Shown one piece after another: positions 1 to 6,722 of a stretch of DNA of 16,569 nucleotides. The translations under genes and the position numbers were made by a program. The notes under the pieces are model-generated. The model had not been told where the DNA came from and made no database searches. It was given only the letters and a program-made list of their open reading frames with translations. Numbering within the stretch: position 1 is the stretch's first letter; every line of letters begins with the position of its first letter. The stretch is from CAYJLB01 sp964370845 (GTDB taxonomy: Bacteria; Bacillota; Clostridia; Oscillospirales; Ruminococcaceae): NCBI GenBank assembly GCA_964370845.1, contig CAYJLB010000051.1:1-16569 (forward strand). Reading direction: 5' to 3'.

Positions 1-30
1 ACACTGCTAAAAATAATATTACAAACTAAA

Positions 31-63
31 AAAAAGAGAGTTCATATAAAGAACTCTCTTTTT
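31..63 (-). terminator. Intrinsic terminator of the adaA-ogt operon
   Basis: A perfect 13-bp inverted repeat (31-43 with 51-63, loop 44-50) lies at the 3' end of ogt and overlaps its stop codon. On the minus strand the hairpin is followed by an uninterrupted T run (plus-strand A run from about 28). This is a classic rho-independent terminator. The other side also ends in T's, so some function on the plus strand is possible. Confidence 0.9.
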
Positions 64-526
64 ACTTATTATTGTTTTCTAAATTTAGTAATAACTCTTT
101 CATATCAAGTCCGCCAGCATATCCAACCAACTTTTTATTAGCACCAATTACCCTATGACAAGGCACAGCAATTAGTATTGGGTTTTTATTGTTTGCCATA
201 CCAACAGCACGACTCGCCTTCTCGTTCCCAATTGCAATTGCAATATCCTTATAACTACGAGTTTCACCATAAGGAATTTCACATAGTGCGTTCCAAACCT
301 TAACTTGAAATTCAGTTCCTCTAAGTTCAACTGGAAATGTAAATATCTTGCGTTTCCCAGCAAAATATTCACCTAGCTCGAAATAAACTTTATCAGTTAA
401 AGCAGTTTCTACACCAAAATCTGTTATTTCCTCATTAGATAAAACCTTTTTAATAGAAATAACTTTTTCACATTCATAAGTAATTTTAATTAGGCCAATT
501 TCAAATTCATAAATTGCAAAATTCAT
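62..526 (-). CDS. ogt: Methylated-DNA--protein-cysteine S-methyltransferase (Ogt/AdaB)
   Basis: The 154-residue protein is a suicide enzyme that moves the alkyl group from O6-alkylguanine (and O4-alkylthymine) in DNA onto its own cysteine. The active-site motif PCHRV is present, with acceptor Cys123. The DNA-binding helix-turn-helix around residues 90-115 carries SRAVG with the usual arginine finger (Arg106), and the C-terminal GYAGGL matches the family. The N-terminal ~70 residues are the poorly conserved cap domain. The length is normal. The ATG at 526 follows AAGGTG at suitable spacing. The gene lies 20 bp after adaA in the same direction, the adaA-adaB order known from Bacillus subtilis, so AdaA probably controls it. 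Stop codon TAA overlaps the terminator stem. Confidence 0.96.
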   Translation of the reverse strand: MNFAIYEFEIGLIKITYECEKVISIKKVLSNEEITDFGVETALTDKVYFELGEYFAGKRKIFTFPVELRGTEFQVKVWNALCEIPYGETRSYKDIAIAIGNEKASRAVGMANNKNPILIAVPCHRVIGANKKLVGYAGGLDMKELLLNLENNNK

Positions 527-546
527 AATAACACCTTAATAAAGCG

Positions 547-1110
547 CTAAGCTTCATTTTTTTTCTTCATATTTTTTCTAAATTTTAACGGAGAAACTCC
601 TACATTTTTTGAAAAAGAACTATAAAATGCGGATAAACTACTAAATCCCACTGCAAAAGCAATATCAAGTACCATATCTTCAGTTTTTTCAAGCAATTCT
701 CTTGCTTTACTCAATCTTACCGAGTTTGTGTACGCCGCAATAGTCATTCCATATTCTTTCTTAAAAATCTCAACAATTCGCTTACTAGAAAAACCAAGTT
801 CAGTTATTAAATTATTAAGTTCTTCCCCATCAGTATAGTTTGTATCAATAATATCCTTAACTTTTCGAGGAATTTCTTTTGTTATAATTTTGTAATCCAA
901 AACATCACTCTTACATCTTTTACAAGGTCGGTAACCAGCTAATTCTGCTTCCGCTTTTGTTCTAAAATATTCAACATTTTCTTGACGAGGTTTTTTTGAT
1001 TTACAGGACGGGATACAATAAACACCGGTAGTCTTCACTCCATAGAAAAAAGAACCGTCATATTTTTCATCATTATTTATTAAAGCGTTATACATTTCTT
1101 CCTTATTCAA
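547..1110 (-). CDS. adaA: AdaA-type methylphosphotriester sensor / AraC-family activator
   Basis: The 187-residue protein combines an N-terminal Ada zinc domain with a C-terminal AraC-type DNA-binding domain. The zinc ligands are visible as YCIPSC (Cys32, Cys36) and CKRC (Cys63, Cys66). In the family one of these cysteines takes methyl groups from DNA phosphotriesters, which turns the protein into an activator. The AraC HTH spans about residues 90-182, with the typical second helix ending VGVSPLKFRK. It lacks the methyltransferase domain of E. coli Ada; that activity is the separate ogt next to it. The start is TTG at 1110, 7 nt after a perfect AGGAGG. An ATG at 1131 is in frame but would place the ribosome binding site inside the gene. 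Stop codon TAG. Confidence 0.93.
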   Translation of the reverse strand: MNKEEMYNALINNDEKYDGSFFYGVKTTGVYCIPSCKSKKPRQENVEYFRTKAEAELAGYRPCKRCKSDVLDYKIITKEIPRKVKDIIDTNYTDGEELNNLITELGFSSKRIVEIFKKEYGMTIAAYTNSVRLSKARELLEKTEDMVLDIAFAVGFSSLSAFYSSFSKNVGVSPLKFRKNMKKKNEA

Positions 1111-1141
1111 ACCAGCACCTCCTTGACACATTTATATTTTT

Positions 1142-1150
1142 ATTATATCA
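1142..1150 (-). promoter_or_regulatory. Possible extended -10 promoter of adaA-ogt
   Basis: On the minus strand TGATATAAT fits an extended -10 element (TGnTATAAT) about 32 nt upstream of the adaA start. The -35 position (1165-1170, AAGAAT) is poor, which would suit a promoter that needs an activator such as methylated AdaA. The rest of the 1151-1339 gap is AT-rich, with no gene or clear repeat. The assignment is by eye only. Confidence 0.45.
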
Positions 1151-1339
1151 TAATTGAAAGTAAAATTCTTCCTATTTATTCACATTTAATTATTTTTTTT
1201 TTAATATTCTCTTATTAATTTTAGAGCTTAATTACTAAAAAAATATGCAACAGTTAAATATAAATATATAATTTTAATGACAAATGTATTTTTTCCTTTA
1301 CAAGAAAATTTTCACAATTGTATAATATACAAATTTATC

Positions 1340-1368
1340 TTGACAATATACCGACCGGTAGTTATAAT
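1340..1368 (+). promoter_or_regulatory. tetR promoter with embedded operator palindrome
   Basis: TTGACA at 1340-1345 and TATAAT at 1363-1368 are separated by exactly 17 bp, a full-consensus housekeeping promoter. The spacer holds the GC-rich palindrome TACCGACCGGTA (1349-1360; arms TACCG/CGGTA around 2 bp), which stands out in AT-rich DNA. Sites of this kind are typical for TetR/AcrR regulators, and one between -35 and -10 would block RNA polymerase. The inference is autorepression by the adjacent TetR protein. Confidence 0.82.
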
Positions 1369-1392
1369 TATATATATGTACGGAGGGATTTA

Positions 1393-1977
1393 ATGAATAA
1401 TACTAAAGAAAAAATATTAGAAGTGATGTTTGATTTAATTGCTGAAAAAGGCTATGAAAAAACCTCTACAAGCCAAATTTGTGAAAAAGTTGGAATTACA
1501 AAGCCGACTTTATATTATTATTTTAAAAGTAAGGAAAGTCTTTTTCTTGAAACAATTATTATTTTTGGAGAAAAATATGTTAAAGAGATAAAAATTCCTA
1601 AGAAAATTGATAAACTAGAGGATTTTAAGAATGGATTTTATACTCTTGGAAACTCTATTCTGAACACATATTTGAGAGATGAAAAATACAGAAAATTTAT
1701 GGTTGAAGTTTACACACTTAAGATGAGAATTCCATCAGTTAAAGAAGCTTTCTCTGCTTTTGACGAAATGTATGTCAATTCTTTTTATAATATTGTAAAA
1801 AAAGGGCAAGAAATCGGCGCGTTTGATAGAAATATTGACTCATCTGTCCTTACAAATATGATAATAATTTTTATTGACGGATTAGAGTTTTCCATTGAAA
1901 ATGAATTAAATACTCATTTTTTTGAGGTATGGAAAAGCTTTGCAAATATGCTTTTTATAAGCGGTGAACACTCGTAA
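1393..1977 (+). CDS. TetR/AcrR family transcriptional regulator
   Basis: The 194-residue protein has the TetR N-terminal HTH at about residues 5-50 (TSTSQICEKVGITKPTLYYYFKSKESLF), followed by an all-helical ligand/dimer domain of unknown specificity. The start is the ATG at 1393, 6 nt after GGAGG. The frame stays open upstream to 1318, but that part covers the promoter and operator and is not coding. It is the only plus-strand gene here and has no partner gene in its own direction, so its effector and any target other than its own promoter cannot be read from this window. Stop codon TAA, followed by a terminator. Confidence 0.92.
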   Translation: MNNTKEKILEVMFDLIAEKGYEKTSTSQICEKVGITKPTLYYYFKSKESLFLETIIIFGEKYVKEIKIPKKIDKLEDFKNGFYTLGNSILNTYLRDEKYRKFMVEVYTLKMRIPSVKEAFSAFDEMYVNSFYNIVKKGQEIGAFDRNIDSSVLTNMIIIFIDGLEFSIENELNTHFFEVWKSFANMLFISGEHS

Positions 1978-2000
1978 AACAACTAAATATAAAAAATTTA

Positions 2001-2038
2001 AACCTTTGTGAAAGTAATCTCACAAAGGTTATTTTTTT
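2001..2038 (+). terminator. Intrinsic terminator between convergent tetR and the DUF1294 gene
   Basis: A perfect 11-bp stem (2001-2011 with 2020-2030, loop 2012-2019) is followed by ATTTTTTT on the plus strand. On the minus strand the stem is preceded by the DUF1294 stop and followed by a T-rich stretch (plus-strand AAAAAATTTAAA at about 1991). It can therefore serve both convergent units. Confidence 0.92.
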
Positions 2039-2312
2039 AAAATGGAAAATTTCCTATTGAAATATAAACAGCGATTGCTATGTGGATAATTAAAAACAGT
2101 GGCACCAAGATGAAAAATTTCGGTTTGCGAATTTTATGCCTTGCAACAATCATTCCTAAAAGCGCACCTAATGAACCGCCGAACAAAGCGTGTAAAATCA
2201 ACACTTTTTCACTAATTCGCCATTTTTCTTTAACTGCAAAATATTTATCTAATACATATAGAAAAAATGTTTCTAAATTTATTATTCCCAAAATTATTAA
2301 TATGTAATTCAA
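2037..2312 (-). CDS. DUF1294 family small membrane protein
   Basis: This 91-residue hydrophobic protein has likely membrane segments at about 1-21, 44-60 and 66-88. The central GGSLGALLGMIVARHKIRKPKF matches the DUF1294 hallmark (GGxxGAxxGMxxxRHKTxxxxF). Family function is unknown. The start is TTG at 2312 (MNYILI...). Its ribosome binding site GGGAGG lies inside the last codons of the mreB-family gene, with a 2-bp gap between the genes, so translation is probably coupled. It is the last gene of the operon and its TAA sits at the shared terminator. Confidence 0.85.
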   Translation of the reverse strand: MNYILIILGIINLETFFLYVLDKYFAVKEKWRISEKVLILHALFGGSLGALLGMIVARHKIRKPKFFILVPLFLIIHIAIAVYISIGNFPF

Positions 2313-2314
2313 AG

Positions 2315-3331
2315 TTACCTCCCTTTATAAAATGAAATTTGTTCAAAGCCTTCGCGAAGACTGTCAACATGCTTAAAAGCAATAGAAGTTCCTTTTGCAA
2401 CACAATTAAGCGGGTCGGGAGCAACTATGCAATTAACTTTAAGTTTTTCTTTTAACAACTCATCTAGACCATCGATTAAAGCACCGCCACCAGTTAAAAA
2501 CACTCCCGAAGTATAAATATCCCCTACTAATTCAGGCGGTGTAACCTCTAAAACATTGTGGATTTTTTCAATTATAGTTTCAATTATATCAATGCATGCC
2601 TCATAAATATCCATTTGAGAAATTTCAATTTTTGTCGGTAATCCTTTTATCAAATCTCGACCTTTAATAGGAATTTTCAAGCTTCTGTCAATTCTATATA
2701 CATTTAAAAAGTCAATTTTTACTTTTTCAGCCATTTTTTCACCGATAAAAACTTTATATTTGCTTTGTACAAATTTAATTATAGCCTCATCAAGTGCATT
2801 TCCAGCCATTTTAATTGAGTCAGTTTTCACAACTCCACCAAGGGAAACAATAGCAATATCAGTAGTTCCTCCACCAATATCAACAACCATTTTTCCATTT
2901 GCTTCAAAAACATCTTCCCCAGCACCAAGAAGCCCCGCCAAGGGTTCGTGGATTAAATAAATTTTTCTTGCCCCAGCTTTTTTTGCAGCGTCAACAACTG
3001 CCCTACTTTCCACTTCTGTAATTTGTGAAGGAATACACATAACGATACAAGGTTTTACAAGCATTTTTCCTGTAACTTTATTTATAAACTCCGCAATCAT
3101 AACGTCAACCATTTCGTGGTCAGAAATAACCCCGTCCTTCAGCGGGTGGATAACTTGGATATATTCAGGAGTTCTCCCAATCATATCATAAGCCTTTTGT
3201 CCAACAGCCACAACAGTTCGAGTTTTTCTGTTATAACCTACAACCGTAGGCTCATCAAGCATAATTTTTTTATCAGTACAAATTATTATATTAGCAGTTC
3301 CAAGGTCAATTCCAATATCAACAGCGGACAT
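2315..3331 (-). CDS. mreB: MreB/Mbl-family rod shape-determining protein
   Basis: The 338-residue bacterial actin homologue would form membrane-associated filaments that guide cell-wall synthesis. Actin-fold motifs appear in order: phosphate-1 DIGIDLGTANI (5-15), the EPLAGLLGAG segment (129-138) with the catalytic-position Glu129, phosphate-2 VDIGGGTTDIA (150-160) and the adenosine motif LTGGGALIDGLDELL (279-293). The length is normal. The usual IEEPMAAAIGA reads IHEPLAGLLGA, so this may be a divergent paralogue (Mbl- or MreBH-like). It is not followed by mreC/mreD but lies in a recD2-comF operon. The start is ATG at 3331 with AGGAGAGAG upstream. Confidence 0.92.
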   Translation of the reverse strand: MSAVDIGIDLGTANIIICTDKKIMLDEPTVVGYNRKTRTVVAVGQKAYDMIGRTPEYIQVIHPLKDGVISDHEMVDVMIAEFINKVTGKMLVKPCIVMCIPSQITEVESRAVVDAAKKAGARKIYLIHEPLAGLLGAGEDVFEANGKMVVDIGGGTTDIAIVSLGGVVKTDSIKMAGNALDEAIIKFVQSKYKVFIGEKMAEKVKIDFLNVYRIDRSLKIPIKGRDLIKGLPTKIEISQMDIYEACIDIIETIIEKIHNVLEVTPPELVGDIYTSGVFLTGGGALIDGLDELLKEKLKVNCIVAPDPLNCVAKGTSIAFKHVDSLREGFEQISFYKGR

Positions 3332-3361
3332 AACTTCTCTCTCCTATACTAAATTTATATA

Positions 3362-4060
3362 TTAAAATTCTTCAGTTCGTGCAATTGTAGCAACGTAAAC
3401 TTTCGAAGCACCATTCTCTTTTAAAACTTTTGCACACTCACTCAAAGTGCTTCCAGTAGTTAATACATCATCGCAAATCAAAATATTTTTCCCTAAAATT
3501 TCATTTTTATTTTTGACTAAAAACAAATCTTTAACCGCAATTTTTCTATCTTCTGCGGACAAAGTATGTTGTGCGACATTGTTAAACTTCTTTATTAACA
3601 CTTTATTATAATACCTTATTTTCAGTCTTTTTGCAACAATTTTTGCAAAAATTTCACTCTGATTATAATTTCTCTCAACAGTTTTCTCTTTGTGCATTGG
3701 AACACAAATTATTCCGTCAATTTCAGAAGCAATTCCACTGTCTTTCAGCTTTTTTGCTATGTAAAAGCTATAATATTCAGCAAAATTTATTCCATTCTTC
3801 ACTTTAAAAGCAACAATTCCGTTTTTTACTTCCTCTTTGTAGTAAAGAGTTGACATTGCACCATCATAATGCAAGTCTTCACCTTTACACTTGCAAATTT
3901 CTTTATTACAAATTTTACATTCATACACTTCATAATTTGACAAAATCTCAAGACAATCTTCACAAATAAGTTCGTTCCACTTGATAAATTTATCGCAAAT
4001 TGGACACCTGTTCGGAAAAAACAGGTCGGTTACAAAGCTATAAATATTCTTCAATAACAT
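3362..4060 (-). CDS. comF: ComF family phosphoribosyltransferase-like protein
   Basis: The protein has about 232 residues. Its N-terminus has zinc-finger cysteine pairs (CPIC, CEDC, CKIC, CKC between residues 19 and 58). The C-terminal type I phosphoribosyltransferase domain has the PRPP-loop ICDDVLTTGST (195-205) and the family signature RNYNQSEIFAKIVAKRL. ComF proteins help take up or process single-stranded DNA during transformation and recombination; the exact reaction is not settled. The start is uncertain: TTG 4081, ATG 4069, ATG 4066 and ATG 4060 are all in frame. ATG 4060 gives the usual MLLKNIYSFVTDLFFP N-terminus, with GGAAG at a reasonable distance. It overlaps the end of recD2 by 23 bp, so the two are probably coupled. 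Confidence 0.92.
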   Translation of the reverse strand: MLLKNIYSFVTDLFFPNRCPICDKFIKWNELICEDCLEILSNYEVYECKICNKEICKCKGEDLHYDGAMSTLYYKEEVKNGIVAFKVKNGINFAEYYSFYIAKKLKDSGIASEIDGIICVPMHKEKTVERNYNQSEIFAKIVAKRLKIRYYNKVLIKKFNNVAQHTLSAEDRKIAVKDLFLVKNKNEILGKNILICDDVLTTGSTLSECAKVLKENGASKVYVATIARTEEF

Positions 4061-6266
4061 TGTCATCATCTTCCATTTCAAGCATATTTTTAAGGCAAGT
4101 ATATCGATTGGTACGCAAATTATTATTTACCATCGACCTAACTTCACTAGGCGAACCTACAATAATAAGCAATTTTTTTGCCCTTGTAACAGCTGTATAA
4201 AGCAAATTTCTATAACTAAGCTTGGAAAATCCAGCAAATAAAGGTAAAATCACAGCATCAAATTCACTTCCTTGACTTTTGTGAATTGTAATCGCATAAG
4301 CAAGTTCAAGGTGTTCAGCTAAAGCTGAATTATAAACGCAAACTTTTCCGTCAAAGTCAATTTTCATAGAAAGAGCCGATTTATCAATGTGAATGATTAC
4401 TCCAATATCACCATTAAAAATCCCTGTTCCTTTTTCATCGTCTTTTTTCCATTCAATTTCGTAGTTGTTTTTTGTCTGCATAACCTTGTCATTTACCCTA
4501 AAAGTATATGTTAAAGTTTTAAATTCAAACTTGTCTTTTGCAGGAGGGTTTTCTTTTTCTTGCAATTTTTTATTTAACTCAACTACTCCTAAGTTACCAA
4601 TTCTCGAGGGTGTAAGGACTTGAATATTGTTCATTATTGAATAATTATACGCTTTAGGAAGTCGCTCTGAAACAAGTTCAACAACTGTTTCAGCTACAGC
4701 ATTGTGGCTTGTCCTTTGCATAAAGAAAAAATCGCTATCTTTTCTTTGAAGTTCAGGCATTTCACCACCAACGATTTTATGCGCATTGGTAACAATCGCA
4801 CTTTTTTGGGCTTGCCTAAATATTTCGGTCAATTTTACAACATCAACAACATTGCTTTCAATTAAATCCTTGAGCACATTTCCAGCCCCTACTGAAGGAA
4901 GTTGGTCGCTGTCCCCAACCATAATCATTTTTGCATTTAGTGGCAAGGCAGAAATTAAGGCTTGAAACAGTTGCACGTCTACCATTGACATCTCGTCAAT
5001 GACTAAAACATCGCATTCTAAAGGGTTTGTTTCATTGTAAGTGAACATTAATTCCCCATTGTCACCTGGCTTAAAATTCAGCAATCTATGTACAGTTTTT
5101 GCATCATAATCAGTAATTTCGGAAATTCTTTTTGCAGCTTTTCCTGTTGGAGCACAAATTAATACCCGCTCACCCTGTTGCTCAAAAAGTGAAATTATTG
5201 CATTTAAAGTGGTAGTTTTTCCTGTACCGGGACCTCCAGTTAATATCATCAAACCCTTTGACAATGCGGTGTTAATAGCTTTTCTTTGCAACTCACCATA
5301 TTTAATGTCGTTTTGCTTTTCATCAATATTAATTACTTCATCAAAATTAATATGGTTGTCATAAACATAACGTCGCATCACTGAAATTCTGTCAGCAATA
5401 TATTTTTCAGCAGTGTAAAAATGCCTTAAATAAATAAAATCTCTGTTGATTTTTTTGTATTTTACTAGTTTAAAATCGGAAATATTTTCCTCTAAAATAG
5501 TGTTGAAAAGCTCATTTGTAATCTCCAAATATTTTACAGCAGTTTCCTTTAATCGGTCAAGTGGCAAACAACTGTGCCCCTCGTAAGAATTTTCCAGCAA
5601 AATTGAAGCAATTCCCGCACCAATTCGATTACTATCATCATGTGGAAGCCCCATGTTTCTCGCCAATTGTTCAGCCTTCACAAATGGCAAATCTATACCA
5701 AATTTGCACAAAATATAAGGGTTTTCTTCAATTAATGAAAGCGCGTTTTCTCCATAACTATGCCACATTCTAACACCATAAATTGGCAATAAATCATGGA
5801 TTGAAAAAAAATGCATCAGCTTTTTAACTGCAAAAGTTTTTTTCACTTCCGCAACAATCTTTGATAATTTTGCAGAGGTAATTCCGTCAATTTCAAGGAG
5901 TTTTTCAGGGTCATCGGTTAAAATATTCAAAGTTTCGTCTTTAAACCTGTCCACAATTTTTTTCGCCATAACAGGTCCAATTCCTTTAATTACGCCACTT
6001 GCAAGGTATCTTTTTATGGTGCTTGCAGTTTGAGGCAATGACTTTTCACAAAGCTCCGCCTTAAACTGCATACCAAATCTTGGGTGATCAATGAATTCCC
6101 CTGTGAGCTTCAAAGCCTCCCCCTCATCAACATTCCCAATATTTCCAGTAACAGTAACAAGGTCATCGTCCGTTTCAAGGGAAATAACGCAAAAGCCGCT
6201 CATTTCATTTGTATAAATTATATCGTCAACATTTCCCATTAAATGAGTGAGCTGTTTTTCTTTCAT
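4038..6266 (-). CDS. recD2: RecD2-type SF1B DNA helicase
   Basis: This 742-residue ATP-dependent 5'-3' DNA helicase belongs to the RecD2 (RecD-like, not RecBCD-bound) family. An N-terminal OB-like region and helix-hairpin-helix repeats (IKGIGPVMAKKIV, near 93-105; LLEIDGITSAKL) precede the motor. Helicase motifs are Walker A GGPGTGKT (344-351), motif II VIDEMSMVD, motif III MVGDSDQLPSVGAG, motif IV-like LTEIFRQA, TPSRIGNLGVVELN, motif V AITIHKSQGSEFD and motif VI YTAVTRAKK. The start is ATG at 6266, 4 nt after AAAGGGGAGA. The longer frame begins with TTG at 6284 and would include its own ribosome binding site. Likely roles are DNA repair and recombination beside ComF. Stop codon TAG. Confidence 0.96.
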   Translation of the reverse strand: MKEKQLTHLMGNVDDIIYTNEMSGFCVISLETDDDLVTVTGNIGNVDEGEALKLTGEFIDHPRFGMQFKAELCEKSLPQTASTIKRYLASGVIKGIGPVMAKKIVDRFKDETLNILTDDPEKLLEIDGITSAKLSKIVAEVKKTFAVKKLMHFFSIHDLLPIYGVRMWHSYGENALSLIEENPYILCKFGIDLPFVKAEQLARNMGLPHDDSNRIGAGIASILLENSYEGHSCLPLDRLKETAVKYLEITNELFNTILEENISDFKLVKYKKINRDFIYLRHFYTAEKYIADRISVMRRYVYDNHINFDEVINIDEKQNDIKYGELQRKAINTALSKGLMILTGGPGTGKTTTLNAIISLFEQQGERVLICAPTGKAAKRISEITDYDAKTVHRLLNFKPGDNGELMFTYNETNPLECDVLVIDEMSMVDVQLFQALISALPLNAKMIMVGDSDQLPSVGAGNVLKDLIESNVVDVVKLTEIFRQAQKSAIVTNAHKIVGGEMPELQRKDSDFFFMQRTSHNAVAETVVELVSERLPKAYNYSIMNNIQVLTPSRIGNLGVVELNKKLQEKENPPAKDKFEFKTLTYTFRVNDKVMQTKNNYEIEWKKDDEKGTGIFNGDIGVIIHIDKSALSMKIDFDGKVCVYNSALAEHLELAYAITIHKSQGSEFDAVILPLFAGFSKLSYRNLLYTAVTRAKKLLIIVGSPSEVRSMVNNNLRTNRYTCLKNMLEMEDDDNVIEEYL

Positions 6267-6286
6267 ACTATCTCCCCTTTCCAAAT

Positions 6287-6598
6287 TTATGTATTTAATT
6301 TGCTTGTATCAATTTTTATGAAATCATATTTTTTTGAATAAATTTCGCAAATTTTTTTCACATCTTCGTCCCAACTTAAAACCTGCAAAACCAAGTAATT
6401 TTCACAAGAATTTTTCCTTGATTTCCATAGAAATTTTCTTATCAAAAATTCAATATCGGACGAATTTTTTTTAACCTCAATAACTTCAAAATCTTCGGAA
6501 TTAACCTTGATTTTTTCACTATTTTTCATTGATTTTATTGCAAAAATCACCATTCCAAGGCATAATACTGAATACAAAATTATAAAAATATAAAACAT
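6287..6598 (-). CDS. Small single-pass membrane protein, unknown function
   Basis: The 103-residue protein has one N-terminal hydrophobic segment (about residues 2-21) followed by Lys-Ser, so most of it is predicted to be cytoplasmic. The soluble part has a charged stretch (30-48), then DIEFLIRKFLWKSRKN and LVLQVLSWDEDVKKICEIY. The latter faintly recalls the start of a GT-A glycosyltransferase fold, but no catalytic motif is present, so no function is claimed. The start is ATG at 6598, closely following AGGAGGGAG; a TTG at 6613 overlaps that site and is unlikely. It is the first gene of the recD2-comF-mreB operon, 20 bp before recD2. Confidence 0.75.
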   Translation of the reverse strand: MFYIFIILYSVLCLGMVIFAIKSMKNSEKIKVNSEDFEVIEVKKNSSDIEFLIRKFLWKSRKNSCENYLVLQVLSWDEDVKKICEIYSKKYDFIKIDTSKLNT

Positions 6599-6605
6599 AA
6601 TCTCC

Positions 6606-6634
6606 CTCCTCAATAATTTATAATATGCGAGGAG
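6606..6634 (-). promoter_or_regulatory. Hairpin masking the first ribosome binding site of the recD2 operon
   Basis: CTCCTC (6634-6629 on the minus strand) is complementary to GAGGAG (6611-6606), which is part of the ribosome binding site of the 103-residue membrane protein. The 17-nt loop is AT-rich. Such a stem could hide the site and make translation of the operon's first gene conditional. It is only 6 bp, so it is a candidate from pairing alone. Confidence 0.4.
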
Positions 6635-6657
6635 CTAGATTTTGTTATAATATAAAT

Positions 6658-6689
6658 GCACCCTTACCGAAAAAACACGATAAGGGCAC
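6658..6689 (-). terminator. Terminator of rpsO-pnp
   Basis: A 12-bp stem with three G-U pairs (6678-6689 with 6658-6669; 8-nt loop 6670-6677) lies 33 bp after the pnp stop codon. On the minus strand it is followed by ATTTATATTATAAC, which is T-rich but not a clean T run. It probably ends the pnp transcript and separates it from the recD2 operon. Confidence 0.7.
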
Positions 6690-6722
6690 AATTTTAAATA
6701 TTAATTAATTTATTTTGTAAAA

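Noticed and set aside
541..549. AAAGCGCTA resembles the E. coli Ada box (AAAGCGCA).
   Set aside because: It lies between the two genes, at the end of adaA, not upstream of the operon promoter, and the Gram-positive AdaA site need not match the E. coli word.
2080..2307. 75-codon plus-strand frame opposite the DUF1294 gene.
   Set aside because: It is antisense to a recognised family, with no promoter or ribosome binding site.
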